From NCBI GenBank assembly GCA_041391765.1, contig JAWKNJ010000016.1, positions 1 through 64,000 on the forward strand: 64,000 bases of DNA. The letters are read 5' to 3'. Position numbers and translations under genes: made by a program. This DNA is from SHAN690 sp041391765. GTDB taxonomy: Bacteria > Bacteroidota > Bacteroidia > Flavobacteriales_G > Salibacteraceae. The notes beneath the pieces were generated by a model. The model worked only from the letters and a program-made list of their open reading frames with translations, was not told where the DNA came from and searched no databases. Below are positions 27,314-36,295 of the stretch, piece by piece (positions within the stretch are counted from its first letter, which is position 1; each line of letters starts with the position of its first letter).

Positions 27314-27511
27314 TCAGTTCTTAATTTGCTCAAACCTTCCCAATGAACTTGAGGTTTGAACGGAAAAAGCCTTTGAAAAACCTAAGATTTTTTGAATCGT
27401 CCATTCGGACGGACCAACCTCTTTATTCGTCATTTCAATCTCCTCTTGGAGCTTATGTTCTTCTGAATTTAAAAGGTCTACGAGTAAGTCTTGAGAGTAG
27501 GAGTGCTTCAT
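27314..27511 (-). CDS. Small conserved-looking protein, function unknown
   Basis: A 65-residue acidic protein (MKHSYSQDLLVDLLNSEEHK...SKAFSVQTSSSLGRFEQI). It lies downstream of the ECF sigma gene in the same direction (77-bp gap) and ends exactly against nth. The composition, start and position fit a real gene, and I recall similar small proteins next to sigma factors in Flavobacteriales, but I cannot check this here. No signal peptide, no membrane segment, no domain recognised. The other strand also has an open frame there, but its residues look like a shadow. Confidence 0.55.
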   Translation of the reverse strand: MKHSYSQDLLVDLLNSEEHKLQEEIEMTNKEVGPSEWTIQKILGFSKAFSVQTSSSLGRFEQIKN

Positions 27512-27588
27512 CTATGTATGACATGAATTGGTTAAACATGCCACAAAAACGAGGCGACTTTTACATTATTGTGTGAGCAGCAAAAAAA

Positions 27589-28173
27589 TTATTGTGTCAG
27601 CACAATTTCATGCTCTTCAATCAATCTTCTTAGATTGATCAACGCGTATCTCATTCTACCCAAGGCAGTGTTGATGCTTACTCCGGTGTCCTCAGCAATT
27701 TCCTTAAAGCTGATTCCGCTATACAAACGAAGTTTCAAGACTTCCTTCTGCTCATCTGGTAAGAACTCGATTACTTTACGGAGGTCGCCATGAATCTGAC
27801 TTTCAATGATCCGTTGATCGATGTTCTTATCCTCATCCTTTATAACGTCAAACACGTCAAAGTCGGGGCCGCCATCAACGGTTGGGAAACGCTTGTTCTT
27901 TCGGAAGGTGTCGATGATCAGGTTGTGGGATATTCGAAGAATCCACGGGAGAAATTTTCCTTCTTCATTATACTGTCCACGTTTCATGGTAGTGACAGCC
28001 TTCACAAAAACATCCTGAAAGATGTCTTCGGCAAGCTGACGGTCTCTGACCATGGTTCGGATGTATCCGTAAACTCGATCTTTATGTCTTCGAAGCAGGG
28101 TTTCGAAAGCGCTTTCATCTCCTGCTAAGTACTGACTCACCAACTGGCGGTCGTTGTCCATTGCATTCATCAT
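27589..28173 (-). CDS. RNA polymerase ECF-type sigma factor
   Basis: About 194 residues with sigma region 2 (LVSQYLAGDESAFETLLRRH, AEDIFQDVFVKAV, LPWILRISHNLIIDTFRKNKR) and region 4 (FLPDEQKEVLKLRLYSGISF plus the helix-turn-helix EIAEDTGVSINTALGRMRYA). Regions 1.2 and 3 are absent, so it is of the extracytoplasmic-function class. Start chosen at ATG 28173, with a purine-rich aaaggtgg nine bases upstream; a GTG at 28182 overlaps that element. No anti-sigma factor gene is adjacent; the only neighbour is the 65-residue protein. Signal and targets unknown. Confidence 0.92.
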   Translation of the reverse strand: MMNAMDNDRQLVSQYLAGDESAFETLLRRHKDRVYGYIRTMVRDRQLAEDIFQDVFVKAVTTMKRGQYNEEGKFLPWILRISHNLIIDTFRKNKRFPTVDGGPDFDVFDVIKDEDKNIDQRIIESQIHGDLRKVIEFLPDEQKEVLKLRLYSGISFKEIAEDTGVSINTALGRMRYALINLRRLIEEHEIVLTQ

Positions 28174-28373
28174 AATATCCACCTTTAATTAGATTAACAG
28201 GTACAAGTGTTTCAAGGTAGATATACAGCAATAGGCAGTAGATCGGTTTAAATTAGACTAGTAAGTGAACAACAAAAAATGATACAAAAAACGCTTTAGC
28301 GAAAACGTATGATTTGAGTAATTATTGTATCAGAGGCAAAAAGAATATGAAAACGAATGTAGCAACACAAATT

Positions 28374-28381
28374 TACATTTG
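28374..28381 (+). promoter_or_regulatory. Bacteroidota -7 box (TACATTTG) for uvrA
   Basis: Exact TAnnTTTG match 27 bp before the uvrA GTG start. The remaining 190 bp towards the sigma gene show no other feature. Confidence 0.55.
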
Positions 28382-28408
28382 CCAGCCGAAGACAAAATTT
28401 TAACATAA

Positions 28409-31222
28409 GTGGGCAAGACCAAGGTTGACGATTTAAGTGCGAAAGACTACATCATTATTAAGGGTGCGCAGATGCACAACTTGAAGAATGTAGACGTAGC
28501 GATCAAGCGAAATAGCTTTACGGTTGTTTCCGGTCTATCGGGTTCCGGAAAGTCTTCCCTAGCTTTTGACACGCTTTATGCGGAGGGGCAGCGCAGGTAC
28601 ATCGAAAGTTTAAGCGCTTATGCTCGCCAATTCCTAGGAAAGATTGAAAAGCCGAAGGTCGATTACATCCGCGGAATTTCTCCGGCCATCGCCATCGAAC
28701 AGAAGGTCAATACACGAAATCCGCGATCTACGGTAGGGACGACCACGGAGATCTATGACTACATGAAGCTTCTTTTTGCACGCATTGGCAAAACATATTC
28801 TCCGGTTTCAGGCGAGTTGGTGAAAAAGCACAATGTTGAGGATGTGATTAACGCTGTTTTCAATCATGGTGAAGGCGCTAGACTTCTGATTACTGTACAA
28901 GTTGATTTTGAGAACGCCAAGGATCTGAAGAAACGTATTGGCGTTTTAGAACAGAACGGGTTCACACGATTATTGGTGGACAATAAGGTGGTTCGCTCCA
29001 ACGAGGCTGAGTTTGACAATGATTCCGAGGTTCACTTAGTGATTGATCGTGTGGTGGTCGCTGATAATGATGAAGGGTTTAGAAATCGACTGGCAGATTC
29101 AGTCGAGCTGGCATTTTTTGAAGGCCACGGTATCGTGAGCCTGAGGGAATTCGATCATCCCGAAAAGGTGCAGCAGTTTTCTAACCTCTTTGAGTTGGAC
29201 GGAATTCGCTTTGAAGAACCGGATATTCACTTTTTGAGCTTCAACAATCCGCGTGGAGCGTGTCAGCGATGCGAAGGTTTTGGTAGCGTCATTGGAATTG
29301 ACCCTGATTTAGTCATTCCAGATCAATCGCTCAGCATCTTTCACGAAGCCGTTGTGTGCTGGAAAGGCGAAAAGATGGGTGAGTGGAAGGATGCATTTAT
29401 TCGAAATTCATCGAAATATGACTTCCCCATTCATCGACCTTATATTGAGTTGACGCAGAAAGAACGTGACTTGGTATGGTGCGGTAAAGGAAACGTTCGC
29501 GGACTTGATCAGTTTTTCGCCTTTTTGGAGGAGCAATCCTATAAGATTCAATATCGGGTGATGCTCAGTCGCTATCGAGGGAAAACGACATGTCCTGATT
29601 GTCAGGGAACCAGATTGAGAAAGGATGCCAACTACGTGAAAGTTGATGGCAACTCGATCACCGACTATATGTTGCTTCCTGTAGGAAAGTTGCGGGATCG
29701 ATTTGCACAGATAGAGTTGGATGAACATGATTCCAAGGTGGCAAAGCGGCTATTGATCGAGATCAACAGTCGACTCAACTTTTTGTGTGATGTGGGCTTG
29801 AGTTATTTGACACTTAACCGGTTGTCGAATTCATTAAGTGGTGGTGAATCACAACGCATTCAGCTGGCCACTTCACTCGGTAGCGCATTGGTCGGTTCAA
29901 TGTACATCCTAGACGAACCTAGCATTGGGTTGCATCCACGGGATACCGAGCGATTGATTCATGTGTTGAAATCACTGAAGCAAGGTGGAAACACACTCGT
30001 AGTCGTTGAACATGATGAAGAGATCATGCGCTCGGCAGATGAGCTGATAGACTTGGGGCCAGAAGCTGGAGTCAACGGAGGAAAGCTAGTTTTTCAAGGT
30101 GATCAAGCGGCCATCGACAGGGATGACAAGAGCATCACCACGCGATACTTAAATAGCAAGGATCATATTCCAACGCCTGAAAAACGCAGACCTTGGAAGT
30201 ACTACATCGAGCTCCAAGGCGCGCGCGAGAACAATTTGAAAAATGTGGATGTCAAAATTCCACTGGGCATTTTGACGGTTGTTACTGGAGTGAGTGGTTC
30301 CGGCAAGTCATCACTGATCAAAAAAGTACTTTTCCCGGCATTGACGAAACGGATAGGAGGACACAGTTCAGAGCAAAGTGGCCATTTTCAGTCGTTGGAA
30401 GGTCATTTGAATCGAATCGAATCAGTTGAGTTTATCGACCAGAACCCAATAGGTCGATCGTCCAGAAGTAATCCGGTGACGTTCACCAAGGCATTCGATG
30501 ACATTCGAAATCTGTTTTCCTCATTGCCGTTGGCGAAACAACGCGGTATGAAGCCGGCACACTTTTCCTTCAATGTGGATGGTGGTAGATGCGAGGTTTG
30601 TCAGGGAGAAGGCGAGACTACAGTTGAAATGCAGTTTATGCCAGACATTCACTTGACATGTGAGACCTGCGGTGGAAAGCGCTTCAAAGAAGAAGTCTTA
30701 GAGGTTCAGTATCACGGGAAGGGTATTTCTGATGTGCTGGACATGTCCGTGGATGAAGCCATTGCGTTTTTTGAAATGCATGCCCGAACTGCGGCTGAGA
30801 AAAAGATCATCGCGAAACTGGTTCCATTGCAGGAAGTAGGGTTGGGGTATGTTGCGCTTGGACAGAGCTCGAACACGCTCAGTGGAGGAGAGGCGCAACG
30901 AATCAAACTGGCTTCGTTTATCGGTCGAGGACACAGTGGAGAATCAGGGGGAACATTCTTTCTGTTTGATGAGCCAACTACCGGACTTCACACACATGAT
31001 ATTCGAAAGTTGATTACCAGCTTCAACAAGTTGGTGGAACTGGGTCACACAATTTTAGTGATCGAACACAATTTAGAGATCATCAAACAAGCCGATTGGA
31101 TTGTGGATTTGGGCCCCGAAGGTGGTGATGAAGGTGGTCACATTGTGTTTGAAGGAACACCTGAGGATTTGGTTATGAGCGGTGAAGGATACACTGGAAA
31201 GTACTTGAAAGGAAAAATTTAA
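28409..31222 (+). CDS. uvrA: Excinuclease ABC subunit A (UvrA)
   Basis: A 937-residue UvrA1 (E. coli 940), the damage-recognition ATPase of nucleotide excision repair, which loads UvrB. Starts on GTG, 18 codons before DYIIIKGAQMHNLKNVD, the usual N-terminus. Seen: two ABC cassettes with Walker A GLSGSGKSS and GVSGSGKSS and signatures NSLSGGESQRIQLA and NTLSGGEAQRIKLA. The C-terminal zinc module is complete (CEVCQGEG ... CETCGG). In the first zinc site only the second pair is present (GACQRCEGFG); the first CxxC is replaced by EEPDIHFLSF, which I recall as common in Bacteroidota. Its stop codon overlaps an inverted repeat at 31221. Confidence 0.97.
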   Translation: MGKTKVDDLSAKDYIIIKGAQMHNLKNVDVAIKRNSFTVVSGLSGSGKSSLAFDTLYAEGQRRYIESLSAYARQFLGKIEKPKVDYIRGISPAIAIEQKVNTRNPRSTVGTTTEIYDYMKLLFARIGKTYSPVSGELVKKHNVEDVINAVFNHGEGARLLITVQVDFENAKDLKKRIGVLEQNGFTRLLVDNKVVRSNEAEFDNDSEVHLVIDRVVVADNDEGFRNRLADSVELAFFEGHGIVSLREFDHPEKVQQFSNLFELDGIRFEEPDIHFLSFNNPRGACQRCEGFGSVIGIDPDLVIPDQSLSIFHEAVVCWKGEKMGEWKDAFIRNSSKYDFPIHRPYIELTQKERDLVWCGKGNVRGLDQFFAFLEEQSYKIQYRVMLSRYRGKTTCPDCQGTRLRKDANYVKVDGNSITDYMLLPVGKLRDRFAQIELDEHDSKVAKRLLIEINSRLNFLCDVGLSYLTLNRLSNSLSGGESQRIQLATSLGSALVGSMYILDEPSIGLHPRDTERLIHVLKSLKQGGNTLVVVEHDEEIMRSADELIDLGPEAGVNGGKLVFQGDQAAIDRDDKSITTRYLNSKDHIPTPEKRRPWKYYIELQGARENNLKNVDVKIPLGILTVVTGVSGSGKSSLIKKVLFPALTKRIGGHSSEQSGHFQSLEGHLNRIESVEFIDQNPIGRSSRSNPVTFTKAFDDIRNLFSSLPLAKQRGMKPAHFSFNVDGGRCEVCQGEGETTVEMQFMPDIHLTCETCGGKRFKEEVLEVQYHGKGISDVLDMSVDEAIAFFEMHARTAAEKKIIAKLVPLQEVGLGYVALGQSSNTLSGGEAQRIKLASFIGRGHSGESGGTFFLFDEPTTGLHTHDIRKLITSFNKLVELGHTILVIEHNLEIIKQADWIVDLGPEGGDEGGHIVFEGTPEDLVMSGEGYTGKYLKGKI

Positions 31223-31297
31223 CCGCAGAGAGCGCAAAGGCCTTCGCGAAGCGCAAATCTTTGCTATCTCTACGTCTACTTTGCACTCTTTGCGGTT
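31221..31297. repeat. Intergenic long inverted repeat
   Basis: Arms at 31221-31239 and 31279-31297 are 19 bp long with two mismatches (aaccgcagagagcgcaaag and ctttgcactctttgcggtt), enclosing a 39-base centre that contains a smaller palindrome ccttcgcgaagcg. It sits between the convergent uvrA and ABC genes and could fold as a terminator-like stem. The GCAAAG/CTTTGC motif resembles interspersed palindromic repeats known from many bacteria. No second copy was noticed in this window. Confidence 0.6.
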
Positions 31298-31304
31298 TAG
31301 GGGT

Positions 31305-33065
31305 TTAAACGAACTGCAAGTCATAGAGCTTCTTGTAAGCTCCATCCTTTCGCAGCAATTCCTGATGATTACCAGTCTCGATAACCTGGCCTTTTTCCAT
31401 TACCATGATCAAGTCAGCGTGTTGAACGGTGGCTAAACGATGCGCAATGATGATGGAAGTACGATCTTTCGTGATTTGCTCAATAGCCTCTTGGATCATG
31501 CTTTCTGTTTCCGTGTCGACTGAGGAAGTAGCTTCATCCAATACGAGCACTGCGGGGTTGTAGATATAAGCTCGGATAAACGCCAGAAGCTGACGTTGAC
31601 CCACGCTCAGCATTCCTCCGCGCTCTTTCACATTGTAATCGTAAGACTCAGCAAGTCGTTCGATGAATTTGTGCGCACCAACTTTTTTGGCCGCTTCTTT
31701 CACGCGATCAAGACTTATTTCAGGGTTGTTCAGTGTGATGTTGTTGTAAATGGAGTCGCTAAACAGGAAAACATCCTGAAGCACCACACCGACCTGTCTG
31801 CTCAAGTATGTTGGGTCAAAGTCGCGAAGGTCAGTCTGGTCAACTTGTATGCTGCCTTTGTTGTATTCATAGAAGCGGCTTAGCAAGTTGATGATGCTGG
31901 TTTTTCCAGCCCCTGTGGCACCAACTATGGCAATACGTTGCCCCTTTTTGACATCGAAAGAAACATCTCGCAGCACCCAATCTTCATCGTTGTAGGCGAA
32001 CCAAACGTTCTTGAATGATATGCTGCCTTCAATGGCCGGGCGCAGGTTTTTACCGGTTCCCTCAATCTGAGCTTCGGTGTCCAATACCTTAAACACGCGC
32101 TCGCTGGCTACCATACCCATTTGCAATGTGTTGAAACGGTCGGCTAACTGTCGAATTGGTCTGAAAATCATGTAGATATAAAGAATGAAGGCGACCAAAT
32201 CACCATATTCCACGGTACCCTTTAATACTTCCTTGCTGCCCCACCAGATCAGCAATGCGATAGACATGGCGCTCAGAATTTCAACTACCGGAAAGAAGAT
32301 GGAGTTAGCAGTAACCGTTCTGAGGTGTGCATCGCGGTGACGTGCGTTGATCCCACGAAACTTGTCCATTTCCTGTTTTTCTCGATTGAATATCTGAACG
32401 ATAAACATTCCGGTAATGTGTTCTTGAACGAAGGCGTTGAGCTTTGCAACCTCGGTTCTCACATCTTGGAAAGCGTCCTTTATGTAGTTTTTGAAAATAT
32501 TCGTTGCCCAGAGCACTAGCGGAATGGGGATAACGCAAATCAGCGTGAGCCTCCAATCCAAATAAAACATCACCGCTAGGACCACGATCAGCTTCAGGAT
32601 TTCACCAAGAATAATGAGAACTCCTTCTGAGAAAATGTCGGCAATCGTTTCAATATCTGAGACTGCACGCGTAACTAGAGTTCCAATCGGAGTGTTGTCA
32701 AAATACTTTAATCGGAAGTTTGAGATTTTCCGGTAAACATCTGCTCTCAGGTCCCGAATTACGGATTGACCGAGCCAATTGGCAAAGTAGGTTTGGGCAA
32801 ATTGAACCAATGCTTCCAACACCAACAAACCAATGATGGCGATGGTGAGGAGCTTGAGCATCTCTGGTTTTGGGATAATGATGGTTTCATCCAGTGTGTA
32901 TTGTATAAGCCAAGGTCGAATGGGAGCTAGTGCTGCAGATATGAGGACCAAGATACCGGTGTAAATGAACATGGCCTTGTATGGTTTGACATAGCGCATG
33001 ACCCGCATGAAAAGCCCTAAATCAAAGGCATTTCCGCTTACCGATTTTTTCTTTTCCTCACTCAT
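31305..33065 (-). CDS. ABC exporter, ATP-binding/permease fusion (MsbA-like)
   Basis: A 586-residue half-transporter: six membrane helices (about residues 30-320) followed by one nucleotide-binding domain. Seen: Walker A GATGAGKTS, Q-loop QDVFLF, signature MLSVGQRQLLAF, Walker B VLVLDEATS and the switch H in IIIAHRLATV. It would act as a homo- or heterodimer exporting lipids, peptides or drugs. The ATG overlaps the end of truA by 8 bp, so it is translated with truA. The related exporter at 43455 is about 12 kb away and transcribed the other way, so the two are not an obvious pair. Confidence 0.93.
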   Translation of the reverse strand: MSEEKKKSVSGNAFDLGLFMRVMRYVKPYKAMFIYTGILVLISAALAPIRPWLIQYTLDETIIIPKPEMLKLLTIAIIGLLVLEALVQFAQTYFANWLGQSVIRDLRADVYRKISNFRLKYFDNTPIGTLVTRAVSDIETIADIFSEGVLIILGEILKLIVVLAVMFYLDWRLTLICVIPIPLVLWATNIFKNYIKDAFQDVRTEVAKLNAFVQEHITGMFIVQIFNREKQEMDKFRGINARHRDAHLRTVTANSIFFPVVEILSAMSIALLIWWGSKEVLKGTVEYGDLVAFILYIYMIFRPIRQLADRFNTLQMGMVASERVFKVLDTEAQIEGTGKNLRPAIEGSISFKNVWFAYNDEDWVLRDVSFDVKKGQRIAIVGATGAGKTSIINLLSRFYEYNKGSIQVDQTDLRDFDPTYLSRQVGVVLQDVFLFSDSIYNNITLNNPEISLDRVKEAAKKVGAHKFIERLAESYDYNVKERGGMLSVGQRQLLAFIRAYIYNPAVLVLDEATSSVDTETESMIQEAIEQITKDRTSIIIAHRLATVQHADLIMVMEKGQVIETGNHQELLRKDGAYKKLYDLQFV

Positions 33066-33813
33066 GCTTCAATAATCCTTCAGGATAGCCGATGTCAATT
33101 AAATAAAGACCGTGAGCAGGAGCGCTAAAGCCCGCTGTGGATCTATCTTGTGCCTCAATGATTTTTCTGAAATCTTCTAATGTCAATTTTCCTCTTCCGA
33201 CTTCTATCATGGTGCCAACAATTGCCCTCACCATGTTGCGCAAAAATCGATTGGCGCTGATCTCGAATTTCAAGCCTATCTCAGTTCTAATCCATTCTGC
33301 TTTGGTCACGTTGCAAAGGTTGGTTTCTGTATCGGTGTGCAATTTCGAAAAGCTGGTAAAATCCTCGTATTCCATCAGGTTCCGACATGCCACGTTCATT
33401 GCATCCATGTCCAACGGCTCCCGGTACTCGTATGATCGGTTCACTGCAAAAGGATCCTTTTCAGTGTTGATCAGATATTCATAGGTTCTTAATGTCGCAG
33501 AAAACCGCGCATGTGTTTCGCCATCCACCTCAAAAATGCTCTGTATGGCTATTTCCTTTGGTAGCATACAGTTTGCATGAAACGTAATGTCGCCTAAACT
33601 GGTCAGCCGATCTGACTCGAAATGCGCGTAAAACTTTCGGGCGTGCACACCTGTGTCTGTTCTTCCACAGCCTACCACATAAATTTCGTGTCTTGTGATG
33701 GTTGAAAGCACCTCGTTCAGCGATTGCTGAATAGATTTGGCGTTCGGTTGAATTTGCCATCCGTGAAATGGCGTGCCATCGTAAGAAAGTCGAATAAAAT
33801 AACGCTGCGGCAT
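33058..33813 (-). CDS. truA: tRNA pseudouridine synthase A
   Basis: A 251-residue TruA, which makes pseudouridine at positions 38-40 of tRNA anticodon arms. Seen: N-terminal YFIRLSYDGTPFHGWQIQPN and the catalytic segment VGCGRTDTGVHARKFYAHF with the invariant Asp, plus FLRNMVRAIVGTMIEVGRG. Start placed at ATG 33813, eight bases after an exact TACATTTG -7 box; upstream in-frame codons give no conserved sequence. Divergent from menA, with only 24 bp between the two starts. Confidence 0.96.
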   Translation of the reverse strand: MPQRYFIRLSYDGTPFHGWQIQPNAKSIQQSLNEVLSTITRHEIYVVGCGRTDTGVHARKFYAHFESDRLTSLGDITFHANCMLPKEIAIQSIFEVDGETHARFSATLRTYEYLINTEKDPFAVNRSYEYREPLDMDAMNVACRNLMEYEDFTSFSKLHTDTETNLCNVTKAEWIRTEIGLKFEISANRFLRNMVRAIVGTMIEVGRGKLTLEDFRKIIEAQDRSTAGFSAPAHGLYLIDIGYPEGLLKHE

Positions 33814-33820
33814 TCGGTCG

Positions 33821-33828
33821 CAAATGTA
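33821..33828 (-). promoter_or_regulatory. Bacteroidota -7 box (TACATTTG) for truA
   Basis: Exact TAnnTTTG match on the minus strand, 7 bp before the truA ATG, implying an almost leaderless mRNA. It lies in the 24-bp gap shared with the divergent menA. Confidence 0.6.
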
Positions 33829-33837
33829 GGTCTGTGA

Positions 33838-34764
33838 ATGAATGTAGAAACACGTAAAACACAAGTTTCAAAGCCAAAAGCATGGTTGAGCGCCATGAGG
33901 TTGAGGACATTGCCATTGGCCTTGGCTTCAACCATCACAGGTGCGTTTTTAGCGATCAACCATATTCAGATGGATTGGTTGGTTTTTGCATTGACCGCCT
34001 TGACAACCATTCTGCTGCAGATCAACAGCAACCTAGCAAACGACTACGGTGATTTTGAGCAGGGAGTAGATAATGAAACTCGAATCGGGCCCCAAAGAGC
34101 GATGCAGTCCGGAGCGATTACCAAAATGGAAATGAGGCGAGCGATTGGCCTTTTCAGCGGGCTTTCTTTGGTTAGCGGTTGCATTCTCTTGTGGATATCC
34201 GACCTTTCAATGATTTCAAAACTGGTGTTACTTTTTATGGGACTTGCAGCCATTTATGCTTCAATCAAATATACCGCTGGAAAGAACCCTTATGGCTATC
34301 GAGGCCTTGGCGATGTTTCCGTGCTGCTGTTCTTTGGGATTCTGGGTGTGGTAGGCGCGCATTATTTGCAGACAGGCGCATTTGATCCATGGATACTTCT
34401 GCCGGCAATTGGAATTGGGGCATTAAGTGCAGGAGTTCTCAACGTAAACAACACTCGCGATATAGACAGTGACAGGGCAAGCGGAAAGATGACCTTGGCT
34501 GTGAAATTAGGTCCCGATAGAGCACGGCTATATCATGTTCTGGTGCTTGCCGTGGGATTGGACGCTATGCTGATTTATGCTTGGGTAAATTTTGACGCTT
34601 GGCTTGATTGGCTGTTCATTGCTGCTTACCCGTTATTTCTACTCAACATGTTCAAGGTGTATACAACAAGAGATTCTGAGCTTTTGGATCCATGGTTGAA
34701 GCAGCTCGCTCTTACTGCTTTCTTGATGGCGTTGCTTATTGCCGCGAGCCAAATAGTGACCTGA
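33838..34764 (+). CDS. menA: 1,4-dihydroxy-2-naphthoate polyprenyltransferase (menaquinone synthesis)
   Basis: A 308-residue UbiA-superfamily prenyltransferase with about nine membrane helices. MenA joins a polyprenyl chain to 1,4-dihydroxy-2-naphthoate in the menaquinone pathway. Seen: the first Asp-rich motif NSNLANDYGDFEQGVDN and the second NNTRDIDSDRASGK, both binding Mg-diphosphate; also KYTAGKNPYGYRGLGD, typical of MenA rather than other UbiA enzymes. Convergent with the phosphopantetheinyl transferase, whose stop directly abuts its own. Confidence 0.95.
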   Translation: MNVETRKTQVSKPKAWLSAMRLRTLPLALASTITGAFLAINHIQMDWLVFALTALTTILLQINSNLANDYGDFEQGVDNETRIGPQRAMQSGAITKMEMRRAIGLFSGLSLVSGCILLWISDLSMISKLVLLFMGLAAIYASIKYTAGKNPYGYRGLGDVSVLLFFGILGVVGAHYLQTGAFDPWILLPAIGIGALSAGVLNVNNTRDIDSDRASGKMTLAVKLGPDRARLYHVLVLAVGLDAMLIYAWVNFDAWLDWLFIAAYPLFLLNMFKVYTTRDSELLDPWLKQLALTAFLMALLIAASQIVT

Positions 34765-35433
34765 TCAGAACAACTTGCTCAAGTCAATATCGACCACTTC
34801 CACATCGGCATGCGGGTTGGAGGTGACGATATAAGAAACGTATCCGTAATAATCTATTTCCACCGGATATACATACCAGTTTTTGCCATTACTAAACGCC
34901 ACATCTGGTTGTATATATATCTCCTTAAGGTCAGGCTTGTTGGACTCGCCATCCGCCTTGATTACACTCTCCTTTATAGTCCAAAATTCATAGAATCGCC
35001 TTAATGGTATCATGTGTGAATAGATTTCACGCCATTCTAGGTAGGTAAAGTCTTCTTGATAATCGTTCAAATTTATGGGCTTGAGACGAGCAACATCTAC
35101 ACCCATGACACTCGTTTCGCTGATAGCGCAAACCGCTACGGCTCCGTCATTTGCCAGGCTGAAATTGGGTGAATCAATGATGAATGGTTTACCAGTTTTG
35201 GTGTATTGTAACGATTCAAAAAGGTCATTCATATTCGCTCCAAAATCATTCATTCCATGCCACAGCATGAGCTTTCGTGCCAGGCTTCCGTGCTGATTTT
35301 CCCACCCTTCTTCCTCCAAAACTTTCTCCTGTAGTTCCAAAGGAATGGTATCCATCATACGATCAAACAAATCCTTTGAGAAGGGTTCGCTGATATGTGT
35401 GGTGTACACCTTAACAAGGTTTTTCTTAGCCAT
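34765..35433 (-). CDS. 4'-phosphopantetheinyl transferase superfamily protein
   Basis: A 222-residue Sfp-type transferase. Such enzymes move the phosphopantetheine arm of CoA onto carrier proteins. Seen: FSLANDGAVAVCAISET, the metal-binding MGVDVARLKP, and the second motif FWTIKESVIKADGE with the Glu and Lys of the active site. Sfp-type enzymes in Bacteroidota are frequently the only such transferase and then serve acyl carrier protein; no NRPS or PKS genes occur in this window. Monocistronic, divergent from a lipoprotein gene. Confidence 0.9.
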   Translation of the reverse strand: MAKKNLVKVYTTHISEPFSKDLFDRMMDTIPLELQEKVLEEEGWENQHGSLARKLMLWHGMNDFGANMNDLFESLQYTKTGKPFIIDSPNFSLANDGAVAVCAISETSVMGVDVARLKPINLNDYQEDFTYLEWREIYSHMIPLRRFYEFWTIKESVIKADGESNKPDLKEIYIQPDVAFSNGKNWYVYPVEIDYYGYVSYIVTSNPHADVEVVDIDLSKLF

Positions 35434-35553
35434 CGGGCGGCAAATCTATCATTCTCTAGTTACGCTCGTTCGCGCTTTATTCATTCATGGTGCCATATTC
35501 TCACTAAAACCAACCGCGTGGATGTATTTGAACTGCTATTGATTCGCGGTTTA

Positions 35554-35561
35554 TATTTTTG
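35554..35561 (+). promoter_or_regulatory. Bacteroidota -7 box (TATTTTTG)
   Basis: Exact TAnnTTTG match ending 4 bp before the ATG at 35566, so the transcript would be nearly leaderless. Confidence 0.5.
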
Positions 35562-35565
35562 GTTA

Positions 35566-36279
35566 ATGAAGTATTTTAAGTTGGTCCTTCCGATTTTTCT
35601 AGTTCTTTTTATTTCCACACACTGTAAACGAGATGAACCATTTGAATATCCTGAGGATCCGCAGGACGTTGATCCATCTTGGATAACCGAAACTCAGAGA
35701 GTGATTTCAGATGGTGAAAACTGGGTCCCTATGCAAAGTGCCGATGGATGCAATCCGAATTTGCCAATTGGTAATTTGGCATACCAGAAGTTGGATTATG
35801 AGCGTGGATTTGCGACCATCAATTTGACTCCGGATACCACATCGTGCGAGGTTGAGGTAAGCCTGACTTCTGACTTTAAGACCGATGAAATTTCTACCCA
35901 TGGTTGGGATGAGTTGACCTTTGAGTTCACCTTCAGTGAATACAAGGCAAACAGCGGAGTCGAACTCTGGATAAGCCTTTATTACAAGAATCTGGAGTTG
36001 GATTTAAACCTTGTTCCTATCATAGAGCAGCTCATTCCAGCTGATACAACCGATGGATTAGTCAAACTGCACTTTGTGGACGATAACCCTTATTTCGAAT
36101 TGAACGGAAAAGAGTTTAGTCCCGAGTTCTCTGCAAAGACGGGTAATCACCTTACACTGAGCGGAACGGGTGCGAAGCAGTATTTCAGTGCAAAAATGCA
36201 TTCATCTGAAGTTGATGTACAGTCATACTTAGTGTTCAAATTTCTTCGGATTTCGCGCTATGGTTTAAAGGACACGTGA
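35566..36279 (+). CDS. Predicted lipoprotein, function unknown
   Basis: A 237-residue protein. Start at ATG 35566: MKYFKLVLPIFLVLFISTHC is a lipoprotein signal with acceptor C20; the frame is open 171 bp further upstream but that part lies in the leader and matches nothing. The mature part is acidic, without membrane segments, with alternating beta-type sequence (DELTFEFTFSEYKANSGVEL, KLHFVDDNPYFELNGKEF), suggesting a beta-sandwich. No family recognised. Its stop is 16 bp before the rarA ATG. Confidence 0.8.
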   Translation: MKYFKLVLPIFLVLFISTHCKRDEPFEYPEDPQDVDPSWITETQRVISDGENWVPMQSADGCNPNLPIGNLAYQKLDYERGFATINLTPDTTSCEVEVSLTSDFKTDEISTHGWDELTFEFTFSEYKANSGVELWISLYYKNLELDLNLVPIIEQLIPADTTDGLVKLHFVDDNPYFELNGKEFSPEFSAKTGNHLTLSGTGAKQYFSAKMHSSEVDVQSYLVFKFLRISRYGLKDT

Positions 36280-36281
36280 GG

Positions 36282-36289
36282 TAAGTTTG
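36282..36289 (+). promoter_or_regulatory. Bacteroidota -7 box (TAAGTTTG) for rarA
   Basis: Exact TAnnTTTG match 6 bp before ATG 36296. An alternative TTG start at 36287 would lie inside this box, which supports the ATG. Confidence 0.55.
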
Positions 36290-36295
36290 CCCTCG

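Noticed and set aside
27343..27576. Open frame on the plus strand antisense to the small protein at 27314-27511
   Set aside because: It has no recognisable sequence, no ribosome-binding context and ends with an unlikely composition; the minus-strand frame looks more protein-like.
27564..27606. Direct repeat ttattgtgt-agca around the sigma factor stop
   Set aside because: Two copies 25 or so bases apart in AT-rich DNA; too short and simple to call a functional element.
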